The position numbers and the translations under genes were made by a program. A stretch of DNA of 64,000 bases from Whitmania pigra (taxonomy: Eukaryota > Annelida > Clitellata > Hirudinida > Haemopidae): the NCBI GenBank assembly GCA_021613335.1, contig JAJTWR010000113.1, positions 1,893,501 through 1,957,500 on the forward strand, read 5' to 3'. Below the pieces are notes generated by a model. That model was not told where the DNA came from and did not search any database. It worked only from the letters and a program-made list of their open reading frames with translations. Shown here piece after piece: positions 33,719 through 57,999 of this stretch; position 1 is the first letter of the stretch; every line of letters starts with the position of its first letter.

Positions 33719-36700
33719 TTATTGTTCAGTTTTGAAATCCATATTCTCATTATCACTCTTGTCAATATGGACTACATCATTATCATCAACGTGCTCTTCA
33801 TCATAATATTGAACAACATCCTCATTAGAGTTAGCATCATTACCACTTTCCTCATCAGCATAATCTACCAGGTTGCTTGATGTACTGAGACTATTATCAT
33901 CATTATCATTTGTGACTTCATCGATGGCCTTGTCTATTTGGTCTTCTTCAGAAATTTCAAATGGTTTAAGATGACTCCTGAGTACAAACCCCTGCTGAGC
34001 TGTAAACATTTCACAAATAATACTAACGTCATTGCAGAACATGAATAAAAATATGTGTAGCAGACAAACAATGGCAACTAATCAAACACTGATAATAACA
34101 CTGCTGAATGGAATATTCAACAAAATGTAATCACATCCAGAGAAATTGCATTAAATCCATTCAAGTTCCTGAAGTAGTTGTTCCAACCTCCGTTGCACAC
34201 AAAGAATCTCTCCTTGTTCTTCATTGGGTCCTCTTCCTTGATGACCCCAACCAAGGTGCCAGAGGTTAAGACGAGGTCAAGTATTTGACCTCCGTCGAAG
34301 TCCTTCGTGACGACGTACAACTTGTCAGGCTGGAAACGTTTTTTAAGCTTCGTTCTCTCATCTTCCAATTGAGGCCTCAGGAAATTAGTCTGATTAGAAA
34401 GCAATCATCATCGTCGTTGTCGTCGTCGTCATCATCATCATCATCATCATCCTTATCATCACCTTTAAATCCCATAACCTTAAAAATTAATTATTTCTTT
34501 GCACACATGATCATCTTCATTGTTATCATATACATTAAATCTTACACCGTTAGTCAAATGATCGTCATTATTATCATAATCACTTACATTGTTAATCAAA
34601 TCATCATCATTATCATAATCACTTACACTGTTGATCAAATCACCAGCAAGTAGCTGGAGAGAGGACTTCCTGTCTGCCCTCTGCTTGTCGTCTGCTTTTG
34701 ATGGATTGAAGGAACGAGGAATGAATGACAGTTTGCTGAGTCGATCCACCTCTTTCAAATGGAGGAGTGTGAATTCATTCATAATGTCGTTGCTGCTCGG
34801 TAATGATGATGATACCACAGACTGTGTCGATGATGATGATGACTGGAAAAGACCCAACTGTCCAATAAACAAATCACTGTTTGAGTAATTCTTGTGGTTT
34901 GGATGGCATTGCAAGATGTTCAAACATTTACAGATTCAGTCATTGAAATCGTATCTCGAATAATAGGTTTAATAATTAGAGCAGCCTTACAGTTAGACAT
35001 AAAAAACAAATAACAAACCAAAATGACAAACTCAGACACTCACTGACAGAACTCCGAGCAGTTCCTCCTTAATTAGAGAGACAAACTCGACCTGGTACCG
35101 AGCGAGGAGTTGAACGCAGTCTTTAACGATGGAAACTGAAAGTTGGTAGAGTTTTGGGAGGTCTTCAAGTAGCTGGCAGTTCATGGCTTCGTACGTTCGT
35201 CTCAGGAAATCTAACTCGTCTTTCATCTGTGTAGTAATATTAAAATATTGTAAATGTTGTAATATTAAAATATTACAATTGTAAGCACATTGATAATATT
35301 ACAATGTAATTGTCAAACCAATTTGACTCAAAGTAGCTTAGAAACTGGTGTGGTTGAGGGATCATCACACGCACACCAGTGAGCACATGCGTGCACACAA
35401 GCACTGCTCACCAGCTTCGTCTGCTCAGCTTCAGTAACAGAGTTGAACTTGTTGAGTGCATTGTCAAAGTCGAGCAGTTTGTGTTGCCTCTTCCTCATGA
35501 CTTCACGTGGACCTTGGTAAGAAACAAGGAGGCTGCCCAGAATCGGAATTATGTCGTTTTCCACCTTTTCTTTCTATCGAAACGAGGAAGGAACTTGATT
35601 TTAAAACTTATGTCATAAAAATGTTCATCTGTGCTTAATTAATTAACAATAATTTTTAAGAGTTTATATTTTTATTTATTAGTCTTCACGTTAAAATCAG
35701 TCTTTTGCTTCTTTGTGATCAACAATATTTATTTATTATTTTTTATTTATTTATTCATCCAACATGCTGCAGAAAAGTCAACTAACAAACTGGTGGCAAA
35801 TGTGGTTGTGGAGTCTTGAATACGTCTCATCCATGCAAAGAAGATCAACCTTGAACTTGTGATCCTCCCTGCAATGATCAGACACCTCCAGGGAAAAAGA
35901 CTCCAAGTCCATCAGAGACACCTGTGGAGTCGATGAGAATATTTTGGAGTAGGTTTTAAACAAGCGAGGTTAATGATGTGAGTTTCATCGTGGAGCTAAT
36001 TGATTTATGTGCATAATTTCAGAGAACAATGGAAATTATGACAGTGCTGAACGTGTTTGAAAAAGTGCTGGTGTATGTCACATGCAAACATGTCACAGTG
36101 ATTTTATACTTATACAATAGCAATAACAGTAACAGCCAAGTAGAGTTTGTTCCTTAAGGTACAAAGTTCAAGTAACAATAAATAGAGCCTCTCAGAACTT
36201 GAGACACAAACAACGAGTAAATAATAAGAACAATCAGACAGATAATTGTTTACTAATAATTTACAACTCGACAATAACAAGCAAGATCCAAAGCGGGTCT
36301 TGAACAGGCGACCAACCGACCTGTAGGAAGTCGAGGTAGTGGTTGACATCCCTGATGAGGCACCTGATGATGATGTTCATCTCCTTGAACTTGTTCTCCT
36401 CCAATTGGAAGCTCTCATCCAGAGACTGGTGGTGATAATGATGACAACATGTTAGGACAAGAACAACCATTTACACAAGCAACAGCAGATATAGATATTA
36501 TAATTTTATTGTGGAACTGTTGTCTTTGAAAGTATAAATCAGATAATTGGGTTAATTTACGGTGGATGATGATATAGTGCATCATTAAGAATGGAATTAC
36601 GTTTTAAAACAGATGCGATCTCAATTATGATGTCGATATCAATGTCTTTAGAAGCTCGATGGCACTGCAGGTGTGAAGTGAAATGTTTAGTCTCACCTGT

Positions 36701-39700
36701 GCAGGTGTCATAAACCTGTTGAACTTCTTTTTGATGGAGTGCATGGTCAATTTTGAGATCTTCTTGCTGAATCCTCCATCAATTGGCCTCTTGTACTTGA
36801 ATACTTTAATGCAGACAATGTTTAAAATGCTATCAGTACAACTGATTCAGATAAAGTAATATATTTCAAATGCATGAAAGTAAAATAATAAATTAATAAA
36901 TGATACATTGAAGGCAATCTAATTAATACTGTTTTTAAACCTAATCATTTACATTATGTTGTAACATTTGTGCAAGCAATAAAACATCATAAATAGGCAA
37001 ATGTAAACAAAATGACTATGATGATGATTATGATGACAGCAACAAGAACAACAACGACAATGACTCACCAAGATCTTTCCTCCTCTTGCACTCGTTGATG
37101 TGAACTGCAACTTCCTTCATGATGGCTTCAGCTGCCTTGAGGTGCTTGTAATCTGGGTGGTCGTCTTCAGTGTACTTTATAGGGAGCACATCATCATCAT
37201 TCATAAGAATTCACTTATTCAACAATTTGAAATTTTTGTTTGGCAAATGCTTAGAATCATATTATGAAATTATGTAATAAGGTTGTTCCTTCATGGAACC
37301 AAACAGTTGGGTTGCATAGTTTATGATAATTTAAAGAAGATAATTCTTGAATTAAATAGTAGTTATTTCTTGTTCTTTTTAAGAGGACCAAATTTGAGCA
37401 AAAAATGAGCTGTTACTGATTCATTTGTCTGGTGATATGTAGACAACCATAATCATCATCAACATCTCCACATTTTAAGCACTGCAGTCACCACCATATT
37501 TAAACACTGTAATTGTACCTTGATGAGTTCCCCAATGAGGAGTGGATACTTCATGATCCTCTGCACTGGTTTGATGAGAATGCCACCCAAGTCGAACACC
37601 ATCATTTTCCCTCTCAAAACATTCAACCGCTCCTGGAGGTAAGCCTGCGCCTCTTTGTTTGTCTCCAGCTGAAGTTATGATAATGATGACAGAAATATGA
37701 CGACGATGATGATGTTGATGATGATGATACCAACCCTGGCCAGGGCACTGATGACCTCATCGTGATTCCTGCAGTAAACTCCATGAACTCGCTTCAGGTC
37801 ATCCACAACTTCTTCAAAACATGAACCTGGAAAAAAAACAGCAATAATCAATTTTGTCAAATTACACCATTGAACTATCTTTTAGGTTGTATTATTTAAT
37901 AATAGTGATGGTAATAAAAAATTTCAAATGGCAATAATAACAATATTAAATATAATAAAAGAATTCAAAGAAATACAAAAAAATAACAGTCACACCTTAT
38001 CAGCACAGTGATAAAAAACTAATATTTTCTAATAAATGATTTAATGGAACATCTCATTTGATTGGTCAACTCACCAACAACCTGATCATGGAAATCCTTG
38101 CCATTGGTTGCAGCCTCAAGAAGATTGTAGAACTTCTGTGATAGGTCGATGACTTCATGCATGTTACCAAACAAAAAGTCGAGATCAATGGATGGAGGAC
38201 ATTCAATGGGCTGAAGTAAAACAAATCAAAAATTGTTTTTAATTCGAAAAAATAAATCTAAAATGTCATTTCAACTTTGTTGACATCAACATTTGCATCC
38301 TGAAGTTTCTTTTAGAGTTAAATGCAATATCTAAATGCTTCAGTTGACACATGGCAAAGCATTTTGAGAACTGCAATAAAATGACTGGCAAACATGCAGA
38401 ATCATTGACTCACTATTAACAATTGTATTACATGGCCCTTTCAACTAATTAGCATAACAACACCAATATCATCGGCAACACGATCAATTAATTATGTAAA
38501 TTAATTAGCATCCATCAAAAGAAACTAACAGGATTCTTTTGAAAAAAGATGTCATAGCAGGTGCAAATGGCTTGGAGGAAAATAAGTTCCGTCTGAACGA
38601 GTTCATCCACTGCTTTCTTCCGCTGTTCTTCCTTCTTTCTTCTCGCTATCTTCTTGTCGATCCGCCCCGAATACGGAGGCAACGAGAGTTGGACGGAGGT
38701 CGTCGGGTGTGGTGGTTGTTGCTGTTCGGATGATGTTGCCACGGTAATGGGGGAGTCATCCTCTCTTCTGATCTCCTTGAGGATGGCTTGAAATTAATAA
38801 TTCATCATCATCATCATCAGTGCGTCATCGCAACTTCATCATCATAATCATCATCATCCTAGGACCAAAAGTGGCTAGAATCACTCCCATGACAATGTAT
38901 TCAACGCAATGGTTTAGTTTTTCCATTCTTATGGAGAGGCACATCATAAATCAGATTCCTATTCCTTTGTCTCCACAACTACAATAACCCTCATCATCAT
39001 TGTCATCAGCATCATCATCACCTCTGAGCTGTGTTAGTTCGTCTGTGAGTCCTTGTATGTTTGCCTGATAAAACTTGAGGTTTTCCACGGCCTCCTGCGA
39101 CAATGCGAGGTCCGTCCTCTCGTATTTTTCATTCAGGATTGAGGACTGCTCTAGTATGCATTTCTGTTGATGATGGTATTGATGATAGTAGCAAACATTG
39201 ACAATTATGACTCAATGTTCTACAGCATTGAAACATTTGATTTGCCACCTTGCTTACATTGAGAAAGTAGCCTGCAATTTACATTTTAGCGAATTCAAAA
39301 CTCGAACATTGGTGTCGGGAATAATTCCCCTCATTCAATGGAATACCCTCAACATTCATTATAATCTCTAATAACTTTTGCTCCAAAGACAGATTAAGGC
39401 ATTATGGATTAAATATTTCTGAAATGAATCTTTAATTAATTCTTATTCCTCTGACATTTCAAGAACATTATAAAACAAACATTTATTTCCCTTATGTGAC
39501 CATAAAAACTTAATTACACTTTTAAGATAAACTGTGATCAAAGGGTCACACACAATATTAACAATAATTACTTACAATAGTAATTATTATTACATTATTG
39601 TTTATATAAAATAATTTATATTGTCAATATAATAACAATGTAACATAATAAATTAATATTGCAATGCAATTTATTTTTAAATGTCTCTCATTTTAATATC

Positions 39701-42700
39701 GACTCACTGAGACCAATAATAATAATAATAAAACCGTTATAATAAAGTTTACCAATATTAATAATAAAACCGTTATAATAAAGTTTACCAATAACAATAA
39801 TAAAACCGTTATAATAAAGTTTATCTCATCAAACAAAATATTGAAATGAGTGCCATGTCCGTGTTTCACACGTGTTTGACGATTATCAATTGTAATTCAT
39901 GTTAAAAGTTTAAATTATGTAAAATGGCTGGCATGTGTTTGAAAGAGAGGTGGTTTACTGAGAAGTACATACAAGACGACTAAATAATATTCACATGATA
40001 ACCCTCGAGAAAATTATACATTAACTACACTTAACTGTTGTTAATTAATGATTGTTAACATGTGATTAATAATTAACAATATTGAAAACTACTAAATGAC
40101 TTTATTGCAAAGAATGCTATTTTTTGAAAGTATTTTAACGATTAGTTAAAAATACATTTTATTCAAACCACCACAGATTTTCAAATGTAATTAATTTTGT
40201 TTTAATTAATGATATAAATCTAAAATAATATTAATTAGTTGATGAGTTCACCTCCAAGTCCTGTTCTGTCTCTGTAATCCTCCTCTCGATGTCTTCAATG
40301 ATGCTGTCATTCACCTGGCTTCCACCTATCGAATATTATAAGCTAACTAGTGACTAGTGCAAATACCTTTTGTAAGTAGGTTAATAACTGGAGTTTGTTG
40401 ATCAGCACATCATGTTTGTATGTCTATCTTATCACATCATGTTTGTATGTCTACTTCATCTTCTACCAACACACATTCTTCAGGATCAGAATGTTCGTAC
40501 ATCGTTTGTAAATATTTGCCTCAAGTGATATTTGCATTTGACATTCTTTACTATTAAGAGTTTAATAACTTTCAGTTCTCAAAAAAGAGAATTTAATAAA
40601 TATGAATTTAAAAATGAATTAATTAGTATGAATTTAAAAATGAATTAATTAGTATGAATTTAAAAATGAATTAATTAGTATGAATTTAAAAATGAATTAA
40701 TTAATATGAATTAAAGTTACAATGTTATTTTCAAACAATGTTAAACTAAACATCAAGAAGAAAAACATGCTTTAATCTAAAAAACCAGAAAAGCATACAA
40801 ACAGTCACCTTCTTCACCATCATCAGCATCAAGGACTTTGGATCTTGTCTTATCCTTGGCAGAATCTTTACTTGCAAAAGACCTTGTGGGTTTTGGTGGT
40901 GCAGGTCTCAAGGGCACAGGAGGGCTCTTCTTTGGCATAAAAGATTCAATCGACAAAGGATCGTTCTTGTGCGGGGAGGAATGAGGAGAAGAAATGAGGT
41001 GACACGGATCCAAAGGACCGGTCATAAGAGCCCCAGCCCCTGACAAGTTATTATCGGGAACAACCGGGCGGTCTGCGGTTCGTTTCTTTGGCGACGGAGT
41101 ATTTACCGAGCATCCAGAAGGACCCACAAACCCTCGTTTATTTGGACTCTGATCATCTTTATTTTCATCTCTGTCTTCAGATTTTCCTGAGATATTCTTG
41201 AACATTACGACCGATCCCAATGTAAGGACATCGGACGAAGGGCTGAGGATATTTTCAGAAGCATCGGGCTGCTCCGTAGCTTCCACCTCGTTCCCCAGAA
41301 AAGATTCAACATAAAATGTTGACTTCCTCTTCGCAAAACTGGGTCCAGATTTGAATAAGAAACCCCCTCGTCCGCTGGTCGCCTTGTGGAAGGAGGACTT
41401 GGATTCTATCGTCACTTTTGGTTTGTTTGGAGCAGGAGGTGGCTTGTTAGGTTTGCCATTGCACACGTTTTGGTTGCTTTGAGGAGCCCGACTTTCAGTT
41501 ATATCTCTAACAACTCTTGAACTACCATTTGCATCCGAGTCACCTTTATTCGATCTTGGAGATGGTTTTGGGTTTGGAGGCTTTGCAGGAGGTTTGGGCT
41601 TCAAAGGGGTCTTTGGAACCTCAGGGAGCCTCGACCGAGTGTTTGGTGAGACAGGGTGGTCCTCGTGGACCGTTTGACCAGTCGGACTTAGAAGTTCTGT
41701 TGAACTCTGCGGCATGAAGATTTTGATTTCTTCAACAGATGAAGAGGGCAATTCGAGAGCTTTTAGAGATGTTGGTTCCTTATCAACAATGCAAGAGAAT
41801 TTTATTTCCTCATTATCACTACTCTCTTCATCATTGATGATGTTGTTATTGTTGTTAATGTTACCATCATCTTTTGCTTCAAAATTCTCTGCTTCTTGAA
41901 TATCTCCGGTAAAATCATCTGCGTGCAGGAGAAACATCAACGAAGATGAAGACATCGGCGATAACGGTGGAGGAAGCGACAACGGCAAAGGTGGAGGCAT
42001 TGGTGATGATGACAGAGAGATTCCTTCATAATCCTTCCAACTTTCATCCTTTGCTTCTGCATTGGACTCGTGATTGGAACGATGAAAAGAAATTTTAATG
42101 CCCGATGGTGCGGCTAAATAATCCTCATCGGTTGGGGACTCTTTAGAAGTCGCTGCCGAGGGTCCTAAAGGACGTTCGCATTGATTTTGGCTCGAAGAAA
42201 TTTCGGTCGGAATGTTGGCAATCAAGTTTTCAACAAAATTATGCGCAGCATCTTGTGTTTCATCTGATGAACTGTTGGTTTTGCAGGTGAACACAGAGAC
42301 ATTGGTTTCAGTGAGGTCTGAAAAGCAAGTGGCAGAAGAGGAATCATCAGCAATAATTTCATTCTTTTCTTCTCTATCCCTGTTTGACACATCTCCTGCT
42401 TGACACGTTGATGTGTCTCCATCGCTCATGTTATCGCTCTCATTGTAATCATCAATTCCACAATCAAATGTGGTTAATGGGGCAGTTTGATCTTCAAATG
42501 AAGGAGCAAATTGGTCGGTCATATTTTTTGGCTTTTTCATCAACTGAAGTTCTGCTTCTGGATTTTTCCACCAATCAAATTTAGAGGAAGATTTTCTGTT
42601 GTCAATTGGGATCTTGAGGTTCTTTTCACCCTCTTGGATGTAAACAAATTCCAAGGGGAATTGACCTACATTGTCAGGGTTTGATTTGTTCAATCCCAGT

Positions 42701-43506
42701 GCAAGTGATGAATCAAAGATTTCAAAAATTTCTATAGTATCACCATCTCTGAAGGAAATTTCATCACATAATCGTGCATCAAAGTCCACCACTGCAAGTC
42801 CAATGGCCAAGGGTTTGTTTTGGTGTGAAGAAGGCAGACATGAAACATTAGATCCATTGTTTAGCAATTCTTTGTTTGATGAACAACTCAAATTAATTTC
42901 TTTTGTGAATGAATTTGGAAATATTCCTGATGTGTTTCCTATTGTTCCTCGACACCAGTTCTCATCAATGCAGTTTTCCAGTACTATTACCTCATCTGAA
43001 ATTATTCAAATGTTTTTGTAATTCTTCCAATGGTGTTCTGGGAGTGAATTGCAATAATTTTTTCTAATTTTCAAAACATTAATAAAGCCTGGAAAAAGTG
43101 ATGCTCATTTAATTTCAAAAAAGTTATTAACTACTAATGGTAAACATACAAATACAAAATAAATGACATAATAAGTTGCAATTAATTACATATCTAAAGA
43201 TCACAAACTTGGACCAAAGTTCAGATCCCCATCTACATCCGTTTGAAAAGATGCCGTGGAAAGAAGTAATTTTTCAGAAGCCCTTAAAACCGGCATAGTG
43301 AGTTCTTTAACAAACGACCTGGGAAAGTTACCCACCGAAGCTTCAGGCTGTGATAAATTTATTCCACGCCACCAATTTTCATCGATTTCGCTCAATACAG
43401 AAATGACGTCTCCAGCTGATAATTTTATTTCGCCCTCTTGCACATCTTTGAAATCGTACATAGCACGAACCAAAAGTGCTTCAATCTGGTGTGTTTTCCC
43501 AGCCAT
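33719..43506 (-). CDS. DNMBP: DNMBP/Tuba-like Cdc42 guanine nucleotide exchange factor
   Basis: Seventeen exons in agreeing phase, about 1,611 residues: 43209-43506, 40809-42995, 40252-40325, 39022-39163, 38530-38786, 38075-38210, 37735-37826, 37519-37668, 37069-37174, 36697-36803, 36321-36425, 35787-35921, 35412-35573, 35044-35226, 34644-34890, 34188-34361, 33719-33999. Domains in order: SH3-1 (VRAMYDF, ENWWRG, NFPRSFVK), SH3-2 split by intron 1 (LNFGPN/DEVIVLENCIDENW), SH3-3 (AVVDFDARLCDEISF), a long Ser/Pro-rich region, DH from about residue 955 (GGILIKPVQRIMKYPLLIGE), BAR at about 1185-1420 (MRKRQHKLLDFDNALNKF), one C-terminal SH3 (VVTKDFDGGQILDLVL, QGFVLRSHLKPF) and an acidic Asp/Glu/Asn tail. 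Vertebrate Tuba links dynamin to Cdc42 and N-WASP at cell junctions and is of similar length. Start chosen at MAGKTH; MNRISFV seven codons upstream is possible. Confidence 0.92.
34404..34450. repeat. TCA/TCG microsatellite
   Basis: A run of CATCATCG and TCATCA units in a DNMBP intron. Related TCA units inside the neighbouring exon encode a short poly-Ser stretch in the protein. Confidence 0.7.
39709..39826. repeat. tandem repeat, about 35-40 bp x 3
   Basis: Three copies of AATAATAAAACCGTTATAAT followed by AAAGTTTA, in a DNMBP intron. Confidence 0.9.
40596..40716. repeat. tandem repeat, about 28 bp x 4-5
   Basis: Units of ATGAATTTAAAAATGAATTA followed by ATTAGT, in a DNMBP intron near the exon 2 boundary. 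Confidence 0.9.
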
Positions 43507-44117
43507 GACAAATGAGATCCGATTCAATCTACAGAGATGTTAACAACACCTGTTTTGTGGCTTTGCTGTTATCGTCATAACAGCCAACTGCAAATCATAA
43601 TTTCCAAAGTTCTGAAAACGTTTCGATTCTAATTATACGTAGAACTTGTCAACATCACGAGTCCGATTTGTAAACATCCAACTTGTAATCCTTAAAAGTT
43701 AATAGAGATAGTCCTGACAATATGTATTTAGGGATCTAATTTGATTATATACCGTATATACAATTTTAATTAGTTAAAACATTTTAATATTGTTTCTATT
43801 TCTATTGACTCGTTTGTAGGCTGATAAACCCTGAAAATTATTCTATGAGTCTTTTAAAGCTCAAATTCACCATTCCTCATGCCAATTATTTCATTTTATG
43901 TTTAAAACAAAAAAAAAACAACACAATTTTACACTAGGAACTGTTTAACAACGTGAGGAATCCATCGGTGAATAAAATCTCACTAATTAGAACTGGACAA
44001 ATTTACAGAGTAAAAGTTTGAAAGTCTAGTTTATCGAAATTAAATATTGCAAAATGTCATTGTTAGAGAGAAATGTAAGAATGTCACAAACAAGCTGCAT
44101 TTAAAATGCTGTAATTT
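43507..44117. promoter_or_regulatory. probable DNMBP promoter interval
   Basis: Only about 600 bases separate the DNMBP start from the end of the DC-STAMP-family gene upstream on the same strand. The interval must hold that gene's 3' UTR and the DNMBP promoter. No clear TATA box or other site stands out. Confidence 0.35.
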
Positions 44118-55256
<11,139 letters not shown>

Positions 55257-55869
55257 CTGTTGGAGGGGATGGAAAGTTAATGATGACCCTTTTAATGGGG
55301 GACTCCTCCAAGAGGACTAGAATGACCGATAAATGAGAATTTAAAGCGTACAGGAGAAATATTTTTTTTAATTTAAAAAAATATGTCAAAAAAACATTTG
55401 CTTATAGCATATTTTAATTATGGTGAATTTATTGCTAGAAATATTATTGTTAAAATATTTAAAATTATAATAAATATTTGAAACATTATTTTTCGGCTTG
55501 AATAAAAGATTAAAGAATGTTATGAGCGGACATCGATCTTCATCTTCACAATGAACCTTGTTCTAACATTTTTGCTTTTTCTAATTAAAATGTACAAAAA
55601 TAATTATTTTATTGAAATGTACAAAAATAAATATTTCTTTATTTACAAACTTTATGGAAAATATATTTGATCTTCAGAAATTACGTTTGTAATTATTTTT
55701 ATTGAATAACATGTCATATAGAATAAAATGTGTGCTAAGAAAATTAAAGCGTGTTGAATATTAAATTATTATAAAAGTGATAATAAACGGAATGACATAT
55801 AAACGAAGAAGAAAGTAAGAAATTACAATTAATAATTACAAATAAAAAATAAAGATTAAAAATAGCAAA

Positions 55870-55985
55870 TCGTAGTCCGAGTCAATAACTGAAGATCGAG
55901 CGCTTTCAACAGAGCGCTAAGCACCTCGATGCGTCACTGACGGCGCCGAGATTCCTTTAATTGGCGCCAGGAGCGAAAAATATTT
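55870..55985. promoter_or_regulatory. GC-rich island with paired GGCGCC motifs
   Basis: A short block of high GC in very AT-rich DNA, with two GGCGCC palindromes 21 bases apart (one as TTGGCGCC, E2F-like), two AGCGCT palindromes and TGCGTCA (CRE/AP-1-like). It lies about 600 bases upstream of the first visible exon of the DC-STAMP-family gene and could be its promoter or an unrelated element. No initiator or TATA box is certain. Confidence 0.3.
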
Positions 55986-56621
55986 TTGAGAATCGAATTT
56001 TCGATGATTTGTATTTTAGTATTTTTATTCTGACATTACTTATATATATATAATATATCTATTTTCAATATTACAATTATTATTATTAAAATACAATGTA
56101 TAATTTGCAATATAGAAAATATTAATAGTAATAATAATAACATTTATCATCATAAAAAAATTAATTATTCCACTTACAATTATTAGTTAAATATGGTTTA
56201 TATTAAATCTAAAAACTGTATGAATTATCTATCCGGAGATATGATAAATAATTATCAATAATTATTGGATCTGAATAATTATAAAAAAAATTTTATCAAT
56301 AAATTTACAAGATGAGATCCAAAATGAGATTTTGGAGGAAAAGGGGTTTTAAGCGCACGTGATGGATTTAAAAGCCTGAAAATGGATTTAAAATTCTTAA
56401 AATAATTCAATTCATTTATTTTTTGTTAATATAAATTTTGAATGATTTATATAGTTTATAATTTTGTTAGGAACGCTAATTAAAGTCACTATTTGTAATT
56501 CGTAGGACCAAATAAGTCAAGAAATGTTTTTATTTAATGTAATACATTTTTGTAAACAGCCTAGCTTAGATGCAACTGTCTAATTTGCAATAAAACATTA
56601 AATATTAATATATGTTGTATC

Positions 56622-56622
56622 A

Positions 56623-56709
<87 letters not shown>

Positions 56710-56717
56710 TATTATTA

Positions 56718-56754
<37 letters not shown>

Positions 56755-56756
56755 TA
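56622..56756. repeat. (ATT)n microsatellite
   Basis: ATT units with two AATT interruptions. Confidence 0.95.
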
Positions 56757-57159
56757 TTTGTATTTGTATTTTTATGTTTAATGTGCAATTTTAAGTACAT
56801 TAAAGTTAATCGTTTCATTTCAAGTAATCCACTTTTAACAGACTCCTGCTTCCGAGGATTCCTTCTGACATTTTAATTTATGTTCAAGAAACTTTTTCCA
56901 TTCAGAGAATTTATTGTTTTTAAGCATTTATTTATTTTTGTCTATTTTCTACTATTTTTTTATTTGCAGTTACAGAAAAACTCACGATTAATGAAATTGT
57001 AAGAACCGGTAATATGAATAATAAATATTATTATTAACAATAATAGTGTTTATTCATGATGGAATACAAACCAAATGCGTAATGGAATTTTGTGATTTTA
57101 ATTTCGAATCACTTATTTACTAGATAGGCAAATGAAAAAGCTCATGTATAATATTGTTG

Positions 57160-57458
<299 letters not shown>

Positions 57459-57734
57459 TCGTAGAAAGTTCTTGCACTCAAAGAGGTTGTTTTCACGAAA
57501 GAGGAAGTCGAACTGTTTTTCGTTGAAAGACACAATTGAAGCCACGATGAATGAACGAATGAGTTGTGAATGAATGGATGTCGGTGACGCATGCAATTCA
57601 TTTTCTCCACTACAAATAAACATAATTTAAATTGACATTCACAGAAAAATCTCAACTTTAACCAGTCGTAATGCTGTCAATTTGTCCTTTAGCTACAAAG
57701 GAGATGACTATAAGATGATTAAAATCAGGGTTTT

Positions 57735-57810
57735 AGCTTCAGAACTTCATGCAACCCTGAGGACCCAAGCAGGAGGCGCTATATAAATGGAAGCTTTTTG
57801 GAGGCTTTAA
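57735..57810 (+). mobile_element. repeat tail with GGCGCTATATAAATGG
   Basis: CAACCCTGAGGACCCAAGCA followed by GGAGGCGCTATATAAATGGA resembles L2/CR1-type LINE or SINE 3' ends. Only the terminal part can be recognised. Confidence 0.45.
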
Positions 57811-57917
57811 AAGGCTACGGGGACCAGACTTATCTTAAGCCACACTTTATACGTGCTCTGGAATTTGGCATTTAGATAGGAATAGAAATTAAATTTAAAA
57901 AATGAAATATAAAATAA

Positions 57918-57919
<2 letters not shown>

Positions 57920-57949
<30 letters not shown>

Positions 57950-57950
57950 G
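57920..57950. repeat. (AAT)n microsatellite
   Basis: About ten AAT units. Confidence 0.85.
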
Positions 57951-57999
57951 TAACATTAATACATTTATATAGTTTAATATTTTTTATTATGTAATAGTT

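Noticed and set aside
43021..43200. Possible extra DNMBP exon completing the second SH3 domain
   Set aside because: The second SH3 is already complete when the 43209 donor (GTTTGT) is joined to 42995, and no exon signals lie between.
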